DNA from: an uncultured Alphaproteobacteria bacterium
GTDB lineage: Bacteria; Pseudomonadota; Alphaproteobacteria; Rhizobiales; Beijerinckiaceae
Direction of reading: 5' to 3'
DNA length: 64,000 nucleotides
Assembly (NCBI GenBank): GCA_937988775.1
Contig: CALKHP010000050.1
Coordinates: forward strand, 1 to 64,000
Part shown: positions 58,686 through 64,000 of the stretch, piece by piece
Numbering within the stretch: position 1 is the stretch's first letter
Layout of the letters: every line of letters begins with the position of its first letter
Program-made: the position numbers and the translations under genes
Notes under the pieces: generated by a model
The model's input: the letters and a program-made list of their open reading frames with translations, nothing else
What the model was told of the DNA's origin: nothing
Databases searched by the model: none

Positions 58686-59834
58686 TCAAGCTTCTCCTGC
58701 CGCGCCGTCCAGCCCGGCCGTGAAGGTTGGCAGCAGCACACGAAAGCTGGTCCAGCCGAATGCGCTCTCACACTCGACGATGCCGCCATGGCTGCCGATC
58801 GTCTTGGCGACCAAAGCAAGACCCAGACCACTTCCATTGGTCTTGGTCGTCACAAACGGGTCGAACAGCATCGGCAGCAGGTCGGTCGGTACGCCCGGCC
58901 CATTATCCTTGACGCAGACCTCCAGTGGAAGCGCCACGCGAGCCTGCGAGCCGGCAATCGCCATGCGCACGCCGGGGCGATAGGCGGTCGTCAGGTTTAT
59001 TTCGCCATCTTTGCTATGGTCTCCAATAGCTTCCGAGGCGTTCTTGATCAAATTCAGGAACACTTGCACGAGCTGATCGCGATTGCCGAACACGGGCGGC
59101 AGCGACGGATCGTAGCTTTCGCGGATGCGCAGGTTCCGCGCGAAGCCGGACAGCGCCACCGCCTTCACATGGTCGAGCACGGCATGGATATTGAGCGGCT
59201 CCATGCGCACCGGGCGGGCATCCGAGAACAGCTCGAAGCGGTTGACGAGGCGCACGATGCGGTCGGTTTCGTCGCGGATCAGCGTCGTCAGGGCGCGGTC
59301 ATCGTCCGAAACCGAGCTTTCCAGCAGCTGCGCCGCGCCGCTGATGCCGGAAAGCGGGTTCTTGATCTCATGCGCCAGCATCGCGGCCAGCGTGGCGATC
59401 GAGCGCGCCGCGTCGCGATGCGTGAGCTGCCTGCTCATTTTATCGGCAATTGTTCGTTCTTGCAGCATGATGACGAATTGCTGCGGCGGGCTGCCGAGCG
59501 GCCCGATGAAGACATCGACCAGCCTCTCGCCACCGCCACGCACCGGCACGATCTCGACGGCATATTCGTTGAAGGTCGCCAGCGTGTCGCGCGCGCTGCG
59601 GAACAAGGTGGCCAAAGTCGAGTGCTCGCCGCAGAGTTCGGCGAGCCCGTGCCGGCGCATCAGCGCCTGGCTGCGCTCGAAAAATGCCTCTGCGGCCGGG
59701 TTGGCACCCGCGATGCCGCCTTGCAGATCGAGCCACAGCATCGGGTTGGGCAGGCTGGCAAGCGTCTGGAGCGCCCTCTCGCCAAGCGGGCCATCGGGAG
59801 CGATCTCGGCATCATGGGCGCGCGCGTCGTTCAT
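58686..59834 (-). CDS. ntrB: Nitrogen sensor histidine kinase NtrB
   Basis: Soluble kinase of 382 aa controlling NtrC phosphorylation in response to PII. A PAS domain (about 20-130), the phosphoacceptor H-box MLAHEIKNPLSGISGAAQLL, and a HATPase domain with DNGPGVP and GLGLALV. It overlaps dusB by ATGA, the classical dusB-ntrB-ntrC order. Confidence 0.96.
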   Translation of the reverse strand: MNDARAHDAEIAPDGPLGERALQTLASLPNPMLWLDLQGGIAGANPAAEAFFERSQALMRRHGLAELCGEHSTLATLFRSARDTLATFNEYAVEIVPVRGGGERLVDVFIGPLGSPPQQFVIMLQERTIADKMSRQLTHRDAARSIATLAAMLAHEIKNPLSGISGAAQLLESSVSDDDRALTTLIRDETDRIVRLVNRFELFSDARPVRMEPLNIHAVLDHVKAVALSGFARNLRIRESYDPSLPPVFGNRDQLVQVFLNLIKNASEAIGDHSKDGEINLTTAYRPGVRMAIAGSQARVALPLEVCVKDNGPGVPTDLLPMLFDPFVTTKTNGSGLGLALVAKTIGSHGGIVECESAFGWTSFRVLLPTFTAGLDGAAGEA

Positions 59835-60823
59835 GCGGCCCGGCGATCCGTATCCTCGAGCGCGCGCCGCAAAAGCTCGCGCACCGCGCCCGGCTCCTCC
59901 GAGCGCAAGGCGTGCGCGCGCGCCGCGTCATTGGCGCGCGCGCCGTGCTCGAAATAGGCCGCGACATGCTTGCGGGCATGGCGCAGGCCGTTTTGAGCCC
60001 CAAGCATGGCGATGAGCCCGTCGTAATGCTCGACAGCGATCCCCGCCATGTCGCCGGACGCCAGGCTGGCGGGCGCCTGTCCTGCCAGCGCCCGGTTGAT
60101 CGCCCCGACCAGCCACGGCCGCCCGAGCGCGGCGCGGCCGATCATCACGCCATGCGCGCCGCTCTCGGCCAGTGCCCGGCGTGCCTGCGCCACCGAGCCG
60201 ATATCGCCATTGACGATCACCGGCAGCGCCGTCGCCCGCACCACCGGCGCCACAAGGCTCCAGCGCGCCGTACCCTTGTAGAACTGCGCCCGCGTGCGGG
60301 CATGCACCGTGATCAGTTGCGCACCGAGCGCCTCGGCCCGCGCCGCGAGCGTGGCCGCGTTCAGGCTGTCCTCGTCCCAGCCGAGCCGCATCTTGACCGT
60401 GACCGGAACCGAGACCGCCGCGACCGCCGCCGCGATCAGCCGGCCGGCGAGGTCGAGGTCGCGCATCAGCGCCGATCCGGCATAGCCGCCGGTGACGCGC
60501 TTGGCCGGGCAGCCCATGTTGATATCGACCACATCGGCGCCGCAGGCTTCCGCCAGGCGCGCCGCTTCCGCCATCCATGCCGGATCGCGCCCGGCCAGTT
60601 GCACGATATGCGGCCTGATGCCGGCGCCTTCGGCGCGCAGCATCGTCTCGGCATCGCGCGCCACGAAATAATCGCAAGCCACCATTTCCGAAACCACGGC
60701 GGCGGCGCCGAGCCGCGCGGCGATGCGGCGCATCACGACATCGGTCACGCCCGACATCGGCGCCAGCAGGGCGTTACCCTGAAGCGTGAGCTTTCCGATG
60801 CTGAGAGCAGTCGTCAACGGCAC
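59831..60823 (-). CDS. dusB: tRNA-dihydrouridine synthase (DusB/NifR3)
   Basis: FMN enzyme of 330 aa reducing uridines in tRNA D-loops. APMSGVTDVVMRRI near the N terminus, catalytic Cys in NMGCPAKRVTGGYAGSALM, and KMRLGWDED and NGDIG motifs. The start is GTG at 60823, since upstream frame extension has no homologous look. First gene of the ntr array. Confidence 0.95.
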   Translation of the reverse strand: MPLTTALSIGKLTLQGNALLAPMSGVTDVVMRRIAARLGAAAVVSEMVACDYFVARDAETMLRAEGAGIRPHIVQLAGRDPAWMAEAARLAEACGADVVDINMGCPAKRVTGGYAGSALMRDLDLAGRLIAAAVAAVSVPVTVKMRLGWDEDSLNAATLAARAEALGAQLITVHARTRAQFYKGTARWSLVAPVVRATALPVIVNGDIGSVAQARRALAESGAHGVMIGRAALGRPWLVGAINRALAGQAPASLASGDMAGIAVEHYDGLIAMLGAQNGLRHARKHVAAYFEHGARANDAARAHALRSEEPGAVRELLRRALEDTDRRAA

Positions 60824-60953
60824 AAATCCTTGGGCGCAATTCCTTGGTGAAACCCGAAAATAGCACCGGATGCAAACTCTGCCATCCTGTCTCGGCCCCT
60901 GCATTTGACGCAATGCGGGAAAAAGCGCAAATCGGCCGCGAATTGGAGGGTTC

Positions 60954-62138
60954 ATGGCTGAGGTTTTCGCGCTGATCGTCGCGGCGGGGCGCGGCGTGCG
61001 CGCCGGCGGCGACGCGCCCAAACAATACAGGATGATCGGCGGCCGGCCGCTGCTTGCCCATGCGGTCGATGCCTTCCTGGCCCATCCCGGCATCGGCCGG
61101 GTCGTGGTCGTCATCAACACGAGCGATGCGGCCCGTTTTGCCGAGGCCATGGCGGCACATCTGCACGATCCGCGCCTTGCCGCGCCCGTCATTGGCGGCG
61201 AGACGCGCCAGCACAGCGTGCATGCCGGCCTCAAGGCGCTGGCGCGGCAGCACGCGGCCGACGACGCCATCGTGCTGGTGCATGATGCCGCCCGCCCCTT
61301 CGTGACGCCAACCCTGATCGATCGCGCCATCGCAAGCGCTGCCGAGCATGGCGCGGTGGTGCCGGCGCTTGGCGTCACCGACACGCTGAAGCAGGTCGAT
61401 GCCGCCGGCCGCATCGTCGCCACCGCCGACCGCGAGCAGTTGCGCGCCGTGCAGACGCCGCAGGCGTTTCGGTTCGCCCTGTTGCGGCAGGCGCATGACG
61501 CGGCGGCGGAGCGCGCAAGTTCGGGCTTCACCGACGATGCCGCGGTGTGCGAATGGTTCGGCCACCCTGTCATGACCATTCCCGGCGAGGAGGCCGCGTT
61601 CAAGGTGACGACGAATGACGATTTCCAGCGCGCCGAACACTGGCTCGGCGACCGTCGCGAAACGCGCGTCGCGACCGGCTACGACGTGCACGCTTTCGGC
61701 CCCGGCGACCATATCTGGCTCGCCGGCGTGCGCATTGCCCATGACAAGGCGCTCGTTGGCCATTCGGATGCCGATCCCGTGCTGCACGCCCTCACCGACG
61801 CGCTGCTCGGCGCCATCGGCGATGGCGATATCGGCACGCATTTCCCGCCTTCCGATGAGAAATGGCGCGGCGCCGCCTCGCATCTCTTCCTGAGCGATGC
61901 CGCCCGCCGCGTGGGCAAGCGCGCTGGCCGCATCGTGCATCTCGACGCCACGGTGATTTGCGAGGAACCCAAGGTCGGCCCGCATCGCGACGCCATGCGG
62001 GCTGCGATCGCCGCTGCCGCCGGCGTCGAGATCGGCCGCGTGAGCATCAAGGCAACGACCTCGGAACGGCTCGGCTTCACCGGCCGCCGCGAGGGCATCG
62101 CGGCACTGGCAACGGCAACCGTGGAGGTCCCTTCATGA
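60954..62138 (+). CDS. ispDF: Bifunctional IspD/IspF
   Basis: Fused isoprenoid enzyme of 394 aa in the MEP pathway. The N-terminal IspD (LIVAAGRGVRAGGDAPKQYR, VHDAARPFV) makes CDP-ME; the C-terminal IspF (GYDVHAFGPGDHIWLAGVRI, HSDADPVLHALTDALLG, ATTSERLGFTGRREGIAA) makes the cyclodiphosphate. This fusion is typical of Alphaproteobacteria. Divergent from dusB; overlaps pncC by ATGA. Confidence 0.97.
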   Translation: MAEVFALIVAAGRGVRAGGDAPKQYRMIGGRPLLAHAVDAFLAHPGIGRVVVVINTSDAARFAEAMAAHLHDPRLAAPVIGGETRQHSVHAGLKALARQHAADDAIVLVHDAARPFVTPTLIDRAIASAAEHGAVVPALGVTDTLKQVDAAGRIVATADREQLRAVQTPQAFRFALLRQAHDAAAERASSGFTDDAAVCEWFGHPVMTIPGEEAAFKVTTNDDFQRAEHWLGDRRETRVATGYDVHAFGPGDHIWLAGVRIAHDKALVGHSDADPVLHALTDALLGAIGDGDIGTHFPPSDEKWRGAASHLFLSDAARRVGKRAGRIVHLDATVICEEPKVGPHRDAMRAAIAAAAGVEIGRVSIKATTSERLGFTGRREGIAALATATVEVPS

Positions 62139-62638
62139 CGACTGAGATCGATGCGGCGGCGCGCCGCGTGCTCGCCGCGTGCGATGCGCGCAAGCTGACG
62201 GTGGCGACGGCCGAATCCTGCACCGGCGGGCTGGTTGCCGGCGCGCTGACCGAGATCGCCGGCTCCTCCTCCGTGGTGATGTGCGGCTTCGTGACCTATT
62301 CGAACGAAGCCAAGCACCGCATGCTCGGCGTGCATGACGAGACGCTTGACCGCCATGGCGCCGTCAGCGCCGAGACGGCCAAGGAAATGGCGCAGGGCGC
62401 GCTGGCCCGGGGCAAGGTGTCGCTCAGCGTCGCCATTACCGGCGTTGCCGGGCCGGGCGGCGGCTCGGCGCAGAAGCCGGTCGGGCTGGTATGGTTCGCC
62501 GCCGCCAGCGCCGACGGCCGCGTCGATCTGGTCGAGAAGCGCTTCGGCGATATCGGCCGCGCGCAAGTGCGCCGGGCAAGCGTGTTGCAGGCGCTGGCGA
62601 TGCTGGAGAAATTGGCGAGCACGCCGTTGGCCGGCTGA
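62135..62638 (+). CDS. pncC: Nicotinamide-nucleotide amidase (CinA C-terminal type)
   Basis: Protein of 167 aa that deamidates NMN in NAD salvage. VATAESCTGGLVAGAL, YSNEAKHRMLGV and ITGVAGPGGGSAQKPVG are CinA-C signatures. Stand-alone domain without the N-terminal CinA part. Coupled to ispDF and converging with the coq10-like gene. Confidence 0.93.
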   Translation: MTTEIDAAARRVLAACDARKLTVATAESCTGGLVAGALTEIAGSSSVVMCGFVTYSNEAKHRMLGVHDETLDRHGAVSAETAKEMAQGALARGKVSLSVAITGVAGPGGGSAQKPVGLVWFAAASADGRVDLVEKRFGDIGRAQVRRASVLQALAMLEKLASTPLAG

Positions 62639-62643
62639 GGGCG

Positions 62644-63096
62644 TCAGCCGCCGTAAATCGCATCCGCGCGCGTCTCGAAGGATTGCGCCATGCGCCGGAA
62701 CACCGTGTCGAATACCGCGCCGGCCAGCATGCCGAAGGTGCGGCTCTTGAACGCGTAATCGATGAAGAACGCGACCTCGCTGCCGCCAGCCTCGAGGTCA
62801 CCGAACAGCCAGCGATTCTCGAGATGGCTGAACGGGCCGTCGACATATTCAACCAGGATGCGCCGGGCGGCCCGGTCGAGCCGCACGCGCGTGGTGAAGC
62901 TCTCCCGGATCAGCTTGTAGCCAATGCTCATATCGGCGAGCAGCGTCACCGTGCCATCCTCCGCCTCGCTGCGGCGGCGAATGGTGAGCTTCTCGCACAT
63001 CGGCACGAAAGCCGGATAGCTCTCGATATCGGCGACCAGATTGAACATCTGGTCGGCCGAATGCTTGACGATCCGTTTTGTCTGGAATTCAGGCAC
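62644..63096 (-). CDS. Coq10/RatA-like ubiquinone-binding protein
   Basis: START-fold protein of 150 aa. HSADQMFNLVADIESYPAFVPMC at the N terminus and FKSRTFGMLAGAVFDTVFRR at the C-terminal helix are typical of the Coq10/RatA family, which supports respiration by handling ubiquinone. The last bases overlap no neighbour; the pncC stop is 5 bp away on the other strand. Confidence 0.92.
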   Translation of the reverse strand: MPEFQTKRIVKHSADQMFNLVADIESYPAFVPMCEKLTIRRRSEAEDGTVTLLADMSIGYKLIRESFTTRVRLDRAARRILVEYVDGPFSHLENRWLFGDLEAGGSEVAFFIDYAFKSRTFGMLAGAVFDTVFRRMAQSFETRADAIYGG

Positions 63097-63122
63097 TTAA
63101 GTGCGCAACCTTATGTGTACTA

Positions 63123-63590
63123 TCAGGATGCGCTGGCCGCGATCGTCGCCTTGGTGATCCGGTCGGGATCGCGCACCGGCTCGCCGCGCTTGATGTTGTC
63201 GACGTTGTCCATGCCCTCGGTCACCTTGCCCCACACCGTGTACTGGCGATCGAGGAAGGTCGCGTCGCCGAACACGATGAAGAACTGGCTGTTGGCGGTA
63301 TTGGGCTGGTTGGTGCGCGCCATCGAGCACACGCCGCGCACATGCGGTTCGGCGTTGAACTCGGCTTTGAGGTCGGGGTAGTCGGAGCCGCCGGTGCCGG
63401 TGCCGTGCGGGCAGCCGGTCTGGGCCATGAAGCCATCGATGACGCGGTGGAAGGCCACGCCGTCATAGAATCCCTCGCGGGCAAGCTGCTTGATGCGCTC
63501 GACATGGCCGGGGGCGAGGTCGGGCCGCATCTCGATGACCACGCGCCCCTTGGTGGTGTCGAGGATCAGGGTATTTTCGGCGTCGCTCAT
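63123..63590 (-). CDS. Peptidyl-prolyl cis-trans isomerase, cyclophilin type
   Basis: Cytoplasmic PPIase of 155 aa. FHRVIDGFMAQTGCPHGTGTG, MARTNQPNTANSQFFI and the FLDRQYTVWGKV motif carry the conserved Arg, Phe and Trp of the active site. No signal peptide. The start at 63590 is favoured by AAGGG; 63599 is an alternative. Confidence 0.95.
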   Translation of the reverse strand: MSDAENTLILDTTKGRVVIEMRPDLAPGHVERIKQLAREGFYDGVAFHRVIDGFMAQTGCPHGTGTGGSDYPDLKAEFNAEPHVRGVCSMARTNQPNTANSQFFIVFGDATFLDRQYTVWGKVTEGMDNVDNIKRGEPVRDPDRITKATIAASAS

Positions 63591-63595
63591 ATCAA

Positions 63596-64000
63596 TCATC
63601 CCTTATTCGCGCCGCCAATGAACCGGATCAAGTAGGGCCGGCCGGCGATCGCGTTCTGGAAACCTCCACCGAGCGGCAGAGGCGTGCAGCGCGCAATAGC
63701 ATCAAGAAGCCCGCTGACGAAAGCCTCTTGCGCATGATCGCCCTGTCGCGGCGCGCCTGCGGTGACGCGCACCGGCGCGATCACGCTGCCATTGGCGCGA
63801 AACGCCAGCCGCACCGTCGCCGCGCGCCCGTCGCTGTTTGCCAAGGTCGCCATGCATTGCGCGAGATAGGGCGCGACCTGGTCGAGCCGCGTCACGCTGT
63901 CGAGATGCCGCCGCGCCTCAGTGAGCCTGACGCTGGCGGCATAGGTGCTTGCACCGGTGACCGGCGCGAAGCTCCTGCCACGCGGGCGGCGGTCGAGCTG
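63596..64000 (-). CDS. Hypothetical protein, partial at right edge
   Basis: The reading frame stays open to the window end, so the N terminus is missing. The visible 134 residues have AQCMATLANSDGRAATVRLA and FVSGLLDAIARCTPLPLGGG, resembling a TonB/TolA-like C-terminal domain with two cysteines, probably periplasmic. It lies just upstream of the cyclophilin gene. Family not certain. Confidence 0.6.
   Translation of the reverse strand, partial: QLDRRPRGRSFAPVTGASTYAASVRLTEARRHLDSVTRLDQVAPYLAQCMATLANSDGRAATVRLAFRANGSVIAPVRVTAGAPRQGDHAQEAFVSGLLDAIARCTPLPLGGGFQNAIAGRPYLIRFIGGANKG

Overview
The window is a GC-rich alphaproteobacterial chromosome segment, most likely order Hyphomicrobiales (Rhizobiales). 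The evidence is the gene order rlpA-dac-tmk-holB-metG-tatD and ntrB-ntrC-ntrY-ntrX-hfq-hflX, a fused ispDF gene, a coq10-type ubiquinone protein and rhizobial-style palindromic repeats. Genus cannot be fixed from the sequence alone.

Positions 93 to 40751 are an apparently complete 40.6 kb prophage of podovirus type. It is integrated in a tRNA-Ser(UGA) gene and bounded by perfect 42 bp direct repeats. The left end carries a tyrosine integrase downstream of a ribbon-helix-helix (RHH) regulator, with a strong inverted-repeat operator in front of the regulator. The rightward early operon (2254-10618) holds small phage proteins, two ParB-like nuclease-fold proteins, a helix-turn-helix protein whose gene contains DNA iterons (candidate replication origin), a DEAH helicase and a zinc-finger/Toprim primase. 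A cargo patch follows: a PRC-barrel protein, a cysteine-repeat secreted protein and a BrnT/BrnA toxin-antitoxin pair. The late genes (12492-29802) are terminase, portal, scaffold, capsid, adaptor, tail hub, a GNAT-like protein, an S74-type chaperone-bearing protein, a muramidase-domain ejection protein and a second ejection protein. A tail fibre module (30999-32832) and a lysis cassette follow: holin, SAR endolysin and overlapping inner/outer spanins.

The most unusual parts are accessory modules. One is a leftward cluster of tiny single-pass membrane proteins plus a zinc-ribbon protein (32902-34913) that interrupts the rightward late genes. Another is a leftward operon of two small heat-shock proteins and a conserved partner, headed by what looks like a ROSE RNA thermometer and lying between two copies of a ~150 bp structured repeat. 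A third is a leftward operon behind a GAAC-N7-GAAC (alphaproteobacterial LexA-type) box near the right end. Rho-independent terminators sit just upstream of several late-gene ribosome binding sites and mark module boundaries.

The integration geometry is uncommon. The core covers the 5' half of the tRNA, so the intact tRNA now lies downstream of phage DNA (RHH regulator, integrase), while its original promoter is stranded beyond the right end, pointing at a 5' tRNA fragment.

From 41069 to the end is core chromosome: peptidoglycan enzymes (rlpA, D,D-carboxypeptidase), tmk-holB-metG-tatD and a PhnP-like metallohydrolase, an Fsr-type MFS exporter, mazG, hflX, hfq, the two nitrogen two-component systems ntrYX and ntrBC, dusB, ispDF, pncC, a coq10/RatA-like protein, a cyclophilin, and a hypothetical gene running off the right edge.
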